From the NCBI GenBank assembly GCA_958295825.1, contig OY282375.1, positions 3,705,489-3,769,488 on the forward strand: a DNA stretch of 64,000 nt, given 5' to 3'. Shown piece by piece: positions 1-8,506 of the stretch. How positions within the stretch are numbered: position 1 is the first letter of the stretch; the number at the start of each line of letters is the position of its first letter. The notes under the pieces were generated by a model. That model was not told the origin of the DNA and did no database searches. It was given only the letters and a program-made list of their open reading frames with translations. The stretch comes from an uncultured Candidatus Entotheonella sp. (GTDB lineage Bacteria; Tectomicrobia; Entotheonellia; Entotheonellales; Entotheonellaceae). The translations under genes were made by a program, and so were the position numbers.

Positions 1-674
1 AAGGAACACCCAAACCGCACGTTGCCATTTCCGGCCCCGTGCAGGTAGCGCAGGCGCCGATGAGCGGTCAGACGCCGCTCATCCGCCACCGCTCGCTGCC
101 GATGTTCGACATCCTTAAGCGCATGAACACCCACAGCAACAACGCCATGGCCGAAATGCTCACCATCGCCGTGGGCGGAAGCGGTAGAATGCGGCAAGTA
201 GCCGCTCAGGCGGCGGGCGTAAGCAAAAACGAACTACGCTTGCGCAATGGCTCCGGGCTCGGCGAGAGCAACCAGATATCTCCCCGAGCGGTCTGCGCCC
301 TGTTCATAGCCATTCACAACACCCTGCAACCCGACGGCCTGAACCTCTCGGATGTCTTTCCCATCGCCGGACGCGATCAAGGCACCATCAGGCGCCGCCA
401 GCTGCCGTCGCACGCCGTTGTCAAAACGGGCACCTTGAGGAACGTCAGCACCTTGGGCGGCGTCATCTTTACCCGCAAGCACGGGCCGGTGTGGTTCGCG
501 CTGCTCAATCAGGGCAGCAACCGCCCCGCCTTGCGCACCCATCAGGACACCCTGCTGACAAGCCTTACGCGGTCCTGGGGCAGCCTGGACGCTCCGCCTG
601 CTCCCTTCAAGCCTTTCGACTTTGTAACGGAGTCCGAGCGCGACTCCATCTTGATCCGCCAATCACGTTATTGA
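1..674 (+). CDS. dacB: D-alanyl-D-alanine carboxypeptidase/endopeptidase, PBP4 type (peptidase S13), 3' part
   Basis: Only the C-terminal ~220 residues are present; the frame is open to the window edge (reading from base 3), so the start lies upstream. Two penicillin-binding active-site motifs are visible: SNN in the stretch THSNNAMAEML (the SxN motif) and KTG in VVKTGTL (the third motif). The stretch SGLGESNQISPRAV is also typical of the S13 family. The SxxK motif would be in the missing part. Family knowledge: a periplasmic enzyme that trims or cleaves peptidoglycan cross-links. The gene ends 106 bases before the sigma factor gene. Assignment is firm; whether it is the DacB orthologue is inferred. 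Confidence 0.88.
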   Translation, partial: GTPKPHVAISGPVQVAQAPMSGQTPLIRHRSLPMFDILKRMNTHSNNAMAEMLTIAVGGSGRMRQVAAQAAGVSKNELRLRNGSGLGESNQISPRAVCALFIAIHNTLQPDGLNLSDVFPIAGRDQGTIRRRQLPSHAVVKTGTLRNVSTLGGVIFTRKHGPVWFALLNQGSNRPALRTHQDTLLTSLTRSWGSLDAPPAPFKPFDFVTESERDSILIRQSRY

Positions 675-780
675 CTTCACGTTTCGGCCAGCCTAGGATT
701 GAGACACCCTCCGGGAAGGGCCTATTCAGCAGCATGAACACCTTCCCTTCCTTTCACGATACCCTCCTCGAAGGAATGCC

Positions 781-1635
781 ATGAGCACACCGCGACGCGG
801 TTTCGACGCCGTTACCCCCAGTTCTCTATCCGCGTATCTGGTGGAGGTTCGTCGCAGGTCCGTACCCACCCCCGAAGAAGAAACCGCCTTGGGTCAGCGT
901 ATCAAAACCGGGAGCACCGAGGCGCTGCACGAATTGGTCGAGCGCAACCTACGCTTCGTCGTGCAGGTGGCCAGCAAGTACCAAGGCTACGGCCTACCCT
1001 TCTCCGACCTCATCAACGAGGGCAACCTCGGCCTGCTGCACGCCGCCGGGAAATTCGACTCGGAGCGCGGCGTGCGCTTCATCACCTATGCCGTGTGGTG
1101 GATTCGCCAAGCCATCATGCACGCCATCGCCGAGGGCGGTAACGCTGTCCGCCTGCCCATCAAGCAGGCCGAGGCGCTCTCCAAGCTGCGCCAGAAATTC
1201 GATGAGATGCAACGCGCGATGGGCACCGAGCCAACGGTGGCGGAGTTGGCCAACGCCCTGGACATGAAGGAGATGGACGTCCAGGACCTGCTCCGCGTGC
1301 ACCGCCCTTGCCTGTCTCTGGATGCGCCGATTCAAGAGGATGGCGACGTTACCCAACTCGACTTCCTGCAGTCGAACACCCTGCCTTCCAGCGAGGAAAT
1401 CTACTTTCAGGCTTCCATGGCCAAGGAGATGCAGCAACTCCTGCAACGCCTCGAACCGCGCGAGGCCAAAATCCTGCGCGCCCGCTTCGGCTTCGACGCC
1501 TCTCCCAAGAGTCTGGCGGCCATCGGGCGGGAACTCAGCCTGTCCCGCGAGCGAGTGCGCCAGATCGAGACCCGCGCCCGCAACAAGCTGCGCGCCATGG
1601 CCAAGGAAAAGGCCCTTAATCACTACCTGAATTAG
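781..1635 (+). CDS. RNA polymerase sigma-70 family factor (RpoD/RpoS-like, group 2)
   Basis: 284 residues. Region 1.2 lies near residues 14-45. Region 2 (about 50-120) carries DLINEGNLGLLHAAGKFD and the -10-recognising YAVWWIRQAI. Region 3 follows (about 130-205), and region 4 (about 215-275) has the helix-turn-helix LSRERVRQIETRA. There is no region 1.1, and the length is that of RpoS or other non-essential group 2 factors rather than the primary RpoD. The ATG at 781 is preceded by AAGGA within ctcgaaggaatgcc. It directs RNA polymerase to a subset of promoters; which regulon cannot be told from sequence. It converges on the SDR gene at 1647, leaving 11 bases between stop codons. Confidence 0.95.
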   Translation: MSTPRRGFDAVTPSSLSAYLVEVRRRSVPTPEEETALGQRIKTGSTEALHELVERNLRFVVQVASKYQGYGLPFSDLINEGNLGLLHAAGKFDSERGVRFITYAVWWIRQAIMHAIAEGGNAVRLPIKQAEALSKLRQKFDEMQRAMGTEPTVAELANALDMKEMDVQDLLRVHRPCLSLDAPIQEDGDVTQLDFLQSNTLPSSEEIYFQASMAKEMQQLLQRLEPREAKILRARFGFDASPKSLAAIGRELSLSRERVRQIETRARNKLRAMAKEKALNHYLN

Positions 1636-1646
1636 CCCTGGTCCCC

Positions 1647-2396
1647 TTACTGCGCCGTATATCCCCCATCGATGACCAACTCCGCTCCCGTCACGTAGGC
1701 AGCCTCATCGGACGCCAGATACAAAACCCCGTAAGCAATGTCCTCCGACGTGCCCAGGCGGCCCAGGGGCATGTCGCGCAAGCGCCGTTCCAGCATCTCC
1801 GGATCGGAATACGTGCTCTCGGTCATGGGGGTGCGTACCGGCCCCGGATGGATGGAATTGCAGCGAATGTTGTCATCGGCATGGCGCACGGCCGTCACCT
1901 TCGTAAACACCCGCACGGCGCCCTTGGAGGCGTTGTAGGCCGGTCCGCCGAGAGCCACCATGCCGGAAATCGATGATATGTTGACGATCGAGCCGCCGCC
2001 GGCCTTGCGCATTGCCGGAATGGCGTACTTGGTGCCCAGAAACACGCCGGTCGCGTTCACCGCCAGAATCGTGTCCCATAGCTCCTTGGTCGTCTCCTCG
2101 ATGCCGTCGCGCCGCAGAATACCGGCGTTGTTCACCAGGATGTCCAGCTTGCCGTACGTCGACACCGCGGCGTCCACCGCCTGCTGCCAATCCGCCTCCT
2201 GGGTCACGTCGAGGTGAACGTAGGTCGCCTCGCCGCCGGCTTGGCGAATGGCCGCCTCGACCTGCTTGCCTTCCTCGTCCAGGATGTCGCCGAACACAAC
2301 CTTGGCGCCTTCCTCGGCAAAGAGCTTTGCTTCCACCTCGCCCTGCCCGCGCGCGCCGCCGCTGATGATCACTGCTTTTCCGTCCAGCCTGCCCAT
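1647..2396 (-). CDS. SDR family NAD(P)-dependent oxidoreductase
   Basis: About 249 residues from the ATG at 2396, which I prefer over the upstream in-frame start because GGAGG (complement of 2401-2407) sits just before it and the Rossmann strand begins at once (MGRLDGKAVIISGGARGQG). It has the classical SDR features: a Gly-rich nucleotide loop, NNAG, the active-site Ser in NISSISGM, YNASK, and the C-terminal VTGAELVIDGG. Family knowledge: tetrameric cytoplasmic dehydrogenases acting on hydroxyls or ketones. The substrate cannot be read from sequence. A second SDR lies divergently at 2608, and a quinone-oxidoreductase-like gene follows that one, suggesting a small redox or catabolic cluster. 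Confidence 0.9.
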   Translation of the reverse strand: MGRLDGKAVIISGGARGQGEVEAKLFAEEGAKVVFGDILDEEGKQVEAAIRQAGGEATYVHLDVTQEADWQQAVDAAVSTYGKLDILVNNAGILRRDGIEETTKELWDTILAVNATGVFLGTKYAIPAMRKAGGGSIVNISSISGMVALGGPAYNASKGAVRVFTKVTAVRHADDNIRCNSIHPGPVRTPMTESTYSDPEMLERRLRDMPLGRLGTSEDIAYGVLYLASDEAAYVTGAELVIDGGYTAQ

Positions 2397-2607
2397 GTTG
2401 CCTCCTTGGTGAAATCGTACGGCGTCATGCCTCGATGCTGTTCCTGCCGTCGCGTCGCGCTCTATATACACCAAAGCCCGTAACGACACCAGAAAGCCGC
2501 CGTACCCGCGTGATTTGACGCCCTGCCGCTATCTCCCTACACTACGCGCCCTGCATTCTGGGTCATGCGTTCGGACAACACGGCCTGTTAATGAGGAGGA
2601 AAGCGCG

Positions 2608-3381
2608 ATGCGATTGGCGGGGAAGGTAGCCCTGATCACCGGGGCGGCGGCTGGCGTGGAAGGCGAAGTGATGGGATTCGGCGGCGCCGCGGCGCGTCTG
2701 TTCGCGCAGCATGGTGCCAAGGTCGTTCTCACCGACATCCTGGAGGACAAAGGGCAACGGACCGCGGAGCAAATTCAGGCGGACGGCGGCGACGTCATGT
2801 TCGTGCGGCTGGACGTCACCAGCGAGGAAGACTGGCAGGAGGCCGTGCAAACTGCGGTAGCGCGCTTCGGCGGCCTGCACGTTATGGTCAACAACGCCGG
2901 CACCGCGGCGCGCAAACGGGTGGAAGAAACCACTGTGGACATCTGGGACGGCCAGATGAACGTACACGCCAAGGGCGTTTTCTTGGGCACCAAATTCGCC
3001 ATCCCGGAGATGCGCAAGGCCGGCGGCGGCTCGATCATCAACATATCGTCCATCTACGGCATCGTCGGCAGCCCGTATTCCACCGCCTACCACGCCGCCA
3101 AGGGCGCCATCCGCACGTTCACCAAAACGGCCGCCATCCAGTGCGCGGCGGACAACATCCGGGTCAATTCGATTCATCCCGGCTTCTGCCACACGCCGCT
3201 CACCGACGACGGCTACACCAACGAAGTCGGGCGGCGCCAGTGGTGCCTGGACCGCACCCCGATCGGCCGGCTGGGCAACGCCGACGACATCGCCTACGGC
3301 ATGCTGTACCTGGCCTCGGACGAGTCGCGCTACGTCACCGGCGCCGAATTGGTCATCGACGGCGGCATGACCGCGCAATAG
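2608..3381 (+). CDS. SDR family oxidoreductase with a lengthened glycine-rich loop
   Basis: 257 residues from the ATG at 2608, which has the strong site gaggagga at 2593-2600; an in-frame start at 2515 would add a Cys/Arg-rich leader unlike the family. NNAG, SSIYG, YHAAK and VTGAELVIDGG mark a classical SDR with the Ser-Tyr-Lys active site. The cofactor loop is odd: after TGAAAG it reads VEGEVMGFGG before the first helix, several residues longer than the usual TGxxxGxG. Paralogous to the divergent SDR at 1647-2396, sharing LGTK(Y/F)AIP(A/E)MRKAGGG. It lies 21 bases upstream of the MDR gene at 3403, so the two are probably co-transcribed. Confidence 0.9.
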   Translation: MRLAGKVALITGAAAGVEGEVMGFGGAAARLFAQHGAKVVLTDILEDKGQRTAEQIQADGGDVMFVRLDVTSEEDWQEAVQTAVARFGGLHVMVNNAGTAARKRVEETTVDIWDGQMNVHAKGVFLGTKFAIPEMRKAGGGSIINISSIYGIVGSPYSTAYHAAKGAIRTFTKTAAIQCAADNIRVNSIHPGFCHTPLTDDGYTNEVGRRQWCLDRTPIGRLGNADDIAYGMLYLASDESRYVTGAELVIDGGMTAQ

Positions 3382-3402
3382 AGACAAAAGAGGAACAAAA
3401 GT

Positions 3403-4320
3403 ATGAAGGCGGTTCTGTTGACAGGGCATGGTGGGCCGGAGATGTTGCACTACGGCGAGGCGCCGGACCCGACGGCCGGATTTGGCGAGGTGGTGGTGGA
3501 CGTGCGCGCCGCCAGCGTCAACGCGGCGGACTACAAGGTGCGGCTCGGCGGCGGGATTTCCAGCTTCCCGTACATCCTGGGCCGTGACTTTTCGGGCGTC
3601 GTCAGCGTCGCCGGGCCGGGCGTCAGCGACCTCGCCGTCGGCGACGCGGTGTTTGGGGTGCTGGACCAGGGCGTGGAGGGCGCCTACGCCGAAAAGCTCG
3701 CCATCAAGGCCGCCATCATCGCCAAGAAGCCCGACAGCCTCGGTCACGCCGAAGCCGCGGCTATGGCGCTGACCAGCCTCACGGCGCTGTGGGCGCTCGA
3801 GGACGAGGCGAAGCTCGCCGCCGGCGAGACCATTCTCATCCAGGGCGGCGCCGGCGGCGTGGCCGGATTCGCCATCCAGTTCGCCAAGCACCTCGGCGCC
3901 ACGGTCATCACCACCGCCAGCCCCGACAACCACGACTACGTCCGCAGCCTCGGCGCCGACCGAGTCATCGACTACCACAGCGAGGACTTCACCCGCACGG
4001 TTGCCGACTGCGACGTGGTGTTCGACACCGTCGGCGGCGAGGTGCAGGCGCGCTCCTACGAGGTCCTCAAACCCGGCGGCCGCCTCGTCTGGATCGCCCC
4101 GGCGCCGGAGGGCTACCAACCGACCCGCACCGACGTCCACACCCTGCGCCCCAACGTCCGCCGCGACCGCCCCCACCTGGAACGCATGCTCGACCTGCTC
4201 GCCGCCGGCGTCGTCTGGCCGCCCCACGTCACCCGCTACTCCCTCTCCGACGCCCCCGCCGCCCACCGCATCAGCGAAGCCCGCCACCTGCGCGGCAAGC
4301 TGGTGTTCGAGGTGCGGTGA
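3403..4320 (+). CDS. NADP-dependent oxidoreductase, MDR family (quinone oxidoreductase-like)
   Basis: 305 residues. An N-terminal GroES-like domain (about 1-125) includes ILGRDFSGVV. It is followed by a Rossmann domain with GGAGGVAGFAIQFAKHLGA (about 146-165). The Cys/His ligands of zinc alcohol dehydrogenases are absent, placing it with the zinc-free quinone oxidoreductase/enoyl reductase branch. Family knowledge: NADPH-dependent reduction of quinones or activated double bonds; the substrate is unknown. AGAGGAACAAAAGT precedes the ATG. Its 3' third is very C-rich (runs of ccc and cgc) compared with its 5' part. Confidence 0.9.
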   Translation: MKAVLLTGHGGPEMLHYGEAPDPTAGFGEVVVDVRAASVNAADYKVRLGGGISSFPYILGRDFSGVVSVAGPGVSDLAVGDAVFGVLDQGVEGAYAEKLAIKAAIIAKKPDSLGHAEAAAMALTSLTALWALEDEAKLAAGETILIQGGAGGVAGFAIQFAKHLGATVITTASPDNHDYVRSLGADRVIDYHSEDFTRTVADCDVVFDTVGGEVQARSYEVLKPGGRLVWIAPAPEGYQPTRTDVHTLRPNVRRDRPHLERMLDLLAAGVVWPPHVTRYSLSDAPAAHRISEARHLRGKLVFEVR

Positions 4321-4479
4321 GCGGGGAGGTGGGGCGATCAAGAAACTATTTGGCGTGGCAGATACCTGCGGCGGCGCCCCATTCATGGCTGCCGTAGGCC
4401 TTGCGGTGAATACGCCGCGCAGAGCATATCTAGACGAGCTACACGAGGCGTTAGCACGTCCTGGTTTCAAATGTCCTGC

Positions 4480-4731
4480 ATGAAAACAACTCGTTATTTT
4501 GAAGAACAGGTGCGCCGAAAGCGACCCTACATCGATCCGGCTTGGTGCGCCGAAGTTATCGCCTCCACGCTTCATCGTGAGATACAGCCGGACGGCCGTG
4601 TTCGCTTCTGGGGCGAGGTCATCAAACCCGGAGAAACCACCCCCCGGTTCCTCCGTGTCGTGACACTGGCGGACGGCGAAACGATACACAACGCTTTTTT
4701 CGACCGGCGCTTTCGAAAGGATGCCTCATGA
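4480..4731 (+). CDS. small conserved protein paired with DUF2283 (possible toxin-like partner)
   Basis: About 83 residues starting MKTTRYFEEQV; an ATG three codons upstream (4471) is an alternative, and neither has a clear ribosome site. The protein is basic at its N-terminus and contains REIQPDGRVRFWGE and DGETIHNAFFDR. I recall similar small proteins encoded directly before DUF2283 proteins, so the pair looks like a conserved two-gene unit. The ATG of the next gene overlaps its TGA. The arrangement resembles a toxin-antitoxin pair, but no known toxin motif is visible, so function is left open. Spacing places it at the head of the restriction operon. Confidence 0.7.
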   Translation: MKTTRYFEEQVRRKRPYIDPAWCAEVIASTLHREIQPDGRVRFWGEVIKPGETTPRFLRVVTLADGETIHNAFFDRRFRKDAS

Positions 4732-4943
4732 AACTCCACTATTACCCCGAAACCGACAGCCTCTACGTCGAACTCAAGGCCGGGCCGGGGGCGGAGACCC
4801 GCGAAGTCGCGGACGGACTCAACGTCGATCTCGACGACAGAGGCGAAGTGATCGGCTTCGACATCGACCACGCGTCGAAGCGCTTCGACCTCTCGACGCT
4901 GGAAACCGAAGCGCTGCCGGTCCGCGTCACCAAAGCAAGTTGA
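4728..4943 (+). CDS. DUF2283 domain-containing protein
   Basis: 71 residues. The sequence begins MKLHYYPETDSLYVELK, continues with VADGLNVDLDDRGEVIGFDIDHAS and ends with LPVR; this is the DUF2283 pattern, a single small beta-rich domain. AAGGA lies 7 bases before the ATG, and the start overlaps the upstream stop by four bases (ATGA), indicating translational coupling. The restriction endonuclease gene begins 9 bases after its stop. DUF2283 proteins often accompany small partners in defence and toxin-antitoxin-like neighbourhoods; their biochemical role is not established to my knowledge. Confidence 0.85.
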   Translation: MKLHYYPETDSLYVELKAGPGAETREVADGLNVDLDDRGEVIGFDIDHASKRFDLSTLETEALPVRVTKAS

Positions 4944-4952
4944 AGCCGGGAT

Positions 4953-7900
4953 ATGGACAACCCGTTTTTCCATCACCCAATCCTCAACTCGCCTTACGAA
5001 TACCCGTCGCGCCACTGGGAACTCGACACAAGCGGCCAGCCCACGAGCCGCATTCTCGACACCCGCCGCCGCGTTTCGTTCGTCAGCCCCATCCCCAAGC
5101 CGAAGAAACGGCGAGGCGCTGCCGCGGAGCAGGCGAGCCTGGTGTTCGACGAGGCGTCCCGGGGGCTCGCTGACGGCGGCCAGCAGTACGACCTCACGGC
5201 CATCATCAACGAGGTGCGCCGGCAGGTCGATGCCTGGCGCAGCCTCCCCAACCCCGACCAGTGGCGCGTGACCCCGGAAACCGCCCGCCTGCTGCGGCAC
5301 TGGCGACACCACCGATTCAACGACATTCGGCCCTTCTTCTGCCAAGTCGAGGCGGTCGAGACCGCCATCTGGCTCACCGAGGTGGCGCCGCAGTCGGGCC
5401 GCGTCGGCAGGGATTTCCTCGACCATCTGACCAACGCCAACCGCGACGCCAACCCAGACCTGCCACGGCTGGCCCTCAAGCTCGCCACCGGCACCGGCAA
5501 GACCACCGTCATGGCGATGCTGATCGCCTGGCAAACGGTCAATGCGGTGCGCCGGCCGCAGAGCCGCCGATTCACCCGCGGCTTCCTGGTGGTAACACCG
5601 GGTATCACCATCAAAGACCGCCTGCGCGTGCTGCAGCCCAACGACCCGGACAGCTATTACCGCAGCCGCGAACTGGTCCCCACCGACATGCTCGCCGACC
5701 TGGACAAGGCCAGAATCGTCATCACCAACTACCACGCCTTCAAGCTGCGCGACCGCCTGGAGTTGTCCAAGGGCGGCCGCGCCCTGCTGTCGGGCCGGGG
5801 GTTATTAAAGCCGCTCGCCACCCAGGAAACCGAGGGCCAGATGTTGCAGCGGGTGATGCCGGAATTGATGGGCGCCAAGGGCATTCTGGTGCTCAACGAC
5901 GAGGCGCATCACTGCTACCGCGAGAAGCCGGGCGGGGACGACGAAGGCGAACTCAAAGGCGACGACCGCAGGGAAGCCGAAAGGAACCGCGAGGCGGCGC
6001 GGTTGTGGATATCCGGGCTGGAGACGGTGCAGCGAAAGCTCGGCCTCAACCGCGTCTTCGACCTTTCGGCGACGCCGTTCTTCCTGCGCGGCTCCGGTTA
6101 CGCCGAGGGCACGCTGTTCCCGTGGACGATGAGCGATTTCTCCCTCATGGACGCCATCGAGTGCGGCATCGTCAAGCTGCCCCGCGTGCCGGTCGCCGAC
6201 AACATCCCCGGCGGCGACATGCCGAAATTCCGCAATCTCTGGGACCATATCGGCGGGCGGATGCCCAAGAAGGGGCGCGGCAAGACCGCCGGCCTCGACC
6301 CGCTCAGCCTCCCCGTCGCACTGCAAACCGCCCTCGAAGCCCTCTACGGCCACTACGAAAAACAATTCGAGCTATGGCAAAAGGCGGGCATCGAGGCGCC
6401 GCCCTGCTTCATCGTCGTTTGCAACAACACCTCCACCTCGAAGCTGGTGTACGACTACATTTCGGGATTCCTGCGCGACAACCCCGACGGTTCCAAGACG
6501 CTGGTCAACGGCCGCCTGGCGCTGTTCCGCAACTACCACGAGGACGGCGCCGCGCTCGGCCGTCCGCGCACGCTGCTCATCGACAGCGAGCAGCTCGAAT
6601 CCGGGGAAGGGTTGGACAAGAACTTCCGGGACTTGGCGGCCAACGAAATCGAGCGCTTCCGCCGCGAGATCGTCGCCCGCACGGGCGATCGCCGGCAGGC
6701 CGAGAATCTCTCCGACCACGATTTGCTGCGCGAGGTCATGAACACGGTGGGCAAGGCCGGCCGGCTCGGCGGCTCGATCCGCTGCGTCGTCTCCGTCTCC
6801 ATGCTGACCGAGGGCTGGGACGCCAACACCGTCACGCACGTTCTCGGCGTTCGCGCCTTCGGCACCCAATTGTTGTGCGAGCAGGTGGTTGGCCGCGCGC
6901 TGCGCCGGCAGTCCTATGACCTGAACGACGACGGGCTTTTCGACGTGGAATACGCCGACGTCCTCGGCGTTCCCTTCGACTTCACGGCGAAGCCGGTGGT
7001 CGCCCCACCGCAACCGCCGCGCGAGACCGTCCAGGTCATGGCCGTCAGCCCGGATCGAGACGCCTGCGAGATTCGCTTCCCGCGCGTCGCTGGCTACCGC
7101 GTCGAGCTGCCGGACGAACGCCTCAACGCCGAGTTCAACGACGACTCGACCTTCGTCCTCACGCCTGATCTGATCGGCGCGTCGAGAACCCGCAACGAGG
7201 GGATCATCGGCGAGGGAATCGACCTTAATCTGGTTCATACCGACACCCTGCGGCGCTCGACCTTGCTCTACCACCTGACCCAACGGCTGCTGCTCACCAA
7301 GTGGCGAGATCCGAACGAAGAGCCCAAGCTGCACCTCTTTGGCCAACTCAAACGTATCACCGGCCGCTGGCTGGACAACCACCTCGTCTGCAAGGGCGGC
7401 GCCTACCCGGCGCAACTCATGTACCAGGAATTGGCCGACACGGCCTGCGAGCGCATCACCAATGCCATCACGCGGGCGGGGACCGACAGGCGCCCGGTCA
7501 AGGCCGTACTCGATCCCTACAACCCCGTCGGCTCCACGCGGCACGTTCACTTCACCACCTCCAAGACCGACCGCTACCAAACGGACGCGCGCCGCTGCCA
7601 CGTCAACTGGGCCATCCTCGATAGCGACTGGGAAGCGGAGTTCTGCCGCGTCGCCGAATCCCATCGGCGCGTGCGCGCCTACGTCAAGAACCAGGGCCTC
7701 GGCTTGGAAGTGCCCTACCGCAGCGGCTCCACGACCCGAACGTACATCCCCGACTTCATCGTGCTCCTGGATGACGGCCACGACGACCCGTTGCACCTCA
7801 TCGTCGAGATCAAGGGTTATCGGGGAGAGGACGCCAAGGCAAAGAAGGAGACGATGGAGACGTATTGGATTCCGGGCGTGAACAACCTGCGCGCCTGCGG

Positions 7901-8036
7901 CCGCTGGGCGTTTGCCGAGTTCACGGAGGTGTATGAGATACAATCCGATTTCGAGGCCAGGGTGAAACTCGAGTTCAATCGTTTGATGAAGCAGTTCCGG
8001 CCAATTGAATACGTCTCGCAGCGGCAGTCAACATGA
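4953..8036 (+). CDS. restriction endonuclease subunit, type III-like helicase-nuclease (BPTD_3080-like family)
   Basis: 1027 residues. An SF2 helicase core has Walker A ATGTGKTT at residues 178-185 and Walker B DEAH at 316-319. A motif III-like stretch, FDLSATPFF, follows, and LTEGWDANTVTHVLGVR plus QVVGRALRR form motifs V-VI. A C-terminal PD-(D/E)XK nuclease site is visible: PD at 933-934 and EIK at 952-954, within about 30 residues of each other as expected. Role: ATP-dependent translocation and DNA cleavage at sites left unmodified by the partner methyltransferase, probably the one at 10081. It is the third gene of a tight operon and overlaps the next gene by four bases (ATGA). In classical type III loci mod precedes res; here res comes first and mod is 2 kb downstream. 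Confidence 0.92.
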   Translation: MDNPFFHHPILNSPYEYPSRHWELDTSGQPTSRILDTRRRVSFVSPIPKPKKRRGAAAEQASLVFDEASRGLADGGQQYDLTAIINEVRRQVDAWRSLPNPDQWRVTPETARLLRHWRHHRFNDIRPFFCQVEAVETAIWLTEVAPQSGRVGRDFLDHLTNANRDANPDLPRLALKLATGTGKTTVMAMLIAWQTVNAVRRPQSRRFTRGFLVVTPGITIKDRLRVLQPNDPDSYYRSRELVPTDMLADLDKARIVITNYHAFKLRDRLELSKGGRALLSGRGLLKPLATQETEGQMLQRVMPELMGAKGILVLNDEAHHCYREKPGGDDEGELKGDDRREAERNREAARLWISGLETVQRKLGLNRVFDLSATPFFLRGSGYAEGTLFPWTMSDFSLMDAIECGIVKLPRVPVADNIPGGDMPKFRNLWDHIGGRMPKKGRGKTAGLDPLSLPVALQTALEALYGHYEKQFELWQKAGIEAPPCFIVVCNNTSTSKLVYDYISGFLRDNPDGSKTLVNGRLALFRNYHEDGAALGRPRTLLIDSEQLESGEGLDKNFRDLAANEIERFRREIVARTGDRRQAENLSDHDLLREVMNTVGKAGRLGGSIRCVVSVSMLTEGWDANTVTHVLGVRAFGTQLLCEQVVGRALRRQSYDLNDDGLFDVEYADVLGVPFDFTAKPVVAPPQPPRETVQVMAVSPDRDACEIRFPRVAGYRVELPDERLNAEFNDDSTFVLTPDLIGASRTRNEGIIGEGIDLNLVHTDTLRRSTLLYHLTQRLLLTKWRDPNEEPKLHLFGQLKRITGRWLDNHLVCKGGAYPAQLMYQELADTACERITNAITRAGTDRRPVKAVLDPYNPVGSTRHVHFTTSKTDRYQTDARRCHVNWAILDSDWEAEFCRVAESHRRVRAYVKNQGLGLEVPYRSGSTTRTYIPDFIVLLDDGHDDPLHLIVEIKGYRGEDAKAKKETMETYWIPGVNNLRACGRWAFAEFTEVYEIQSDFEARVKLEFNRLMKQFRPIEYVSQRQST

Positions 8037-8506
8037 ATGCCAGGCTCTACACCGATGGAGAGCTCACTGCGCTCCGGTCCATGCCGAAACGGATCACCAA
8101 CCCGGGGGCGCGTTGGGCGGAAAAGCCCAAGGAGAAACCCGCGCACCGCCAACGCAACTTTCAAGCATCCGGGCAACAAGACGGGGAGGTGCGTTTCTCG
8201 GTGTATCAGCGCCAGAACTTGAATGACGACAGCGATTTTTCGTGCGGCATCGCATATCTTCCGCCCCGCAGTCCGTCTCTGACGTTGGCGCGCTACAACG
8301 GCCCGAGCCACGAGCATGGAGACATCGCTTATCGTCCGCACATTCACCGCGCTTCGGAGAGAGCCATCACGGCGGGCAAGAAGCCGGAATCGGAGGCTGA
8401 GGCAACTAGCCGGTTCGAGACCCTTGAGGGCGCTCTGGCCTGCCTGATAGAAGATTTCCATTTGGCCGAACTCGACGCGCAACACGATCAACCAAGGCTG
8501 CTCTGA
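8033..8506 (+). CDS. DUF6978-like hypothetical protein of the restriction island
   Basis: 157 residues, soluble, without signal or membrane segment. Distinctive stretches are MPKRITNPGARWAEKPK near the N-terminus, RFSVYQRQNLNDDSDFSCGI in the middle and LARYNGPSHEHGD near residue 90, containing several conserved-looking His. I associate this pattern with the DUF6978 family, a name I give with moderate confidence. The start overlaps the stop of the restriction gene (ATGA) and its own stop overlaps the next start (TGATG), so the three are translationally coupled. No catalytic function can be assigned. Confidence 0.8.
   Translation: MNARLYTDGELTALRSMPKRITNPGARWAEKPKEKPAHRQRNFQASGQQDGEVRFSVYQRQNLNDDSDFSCGIAYLPPRSPSLTLARYNGPSHEHGDIAYRPHIHRASERAITAGKKPESEAEATSRFETLEGALACLIEDFHLAELDAQHDQPRLL

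Noticed and set aside
2563..4689. 708-codon minus-strand frame across the SDR and MDR genes
   Set aside because: It opposes two clearly recognised genes; the translation has no recognisable domain.
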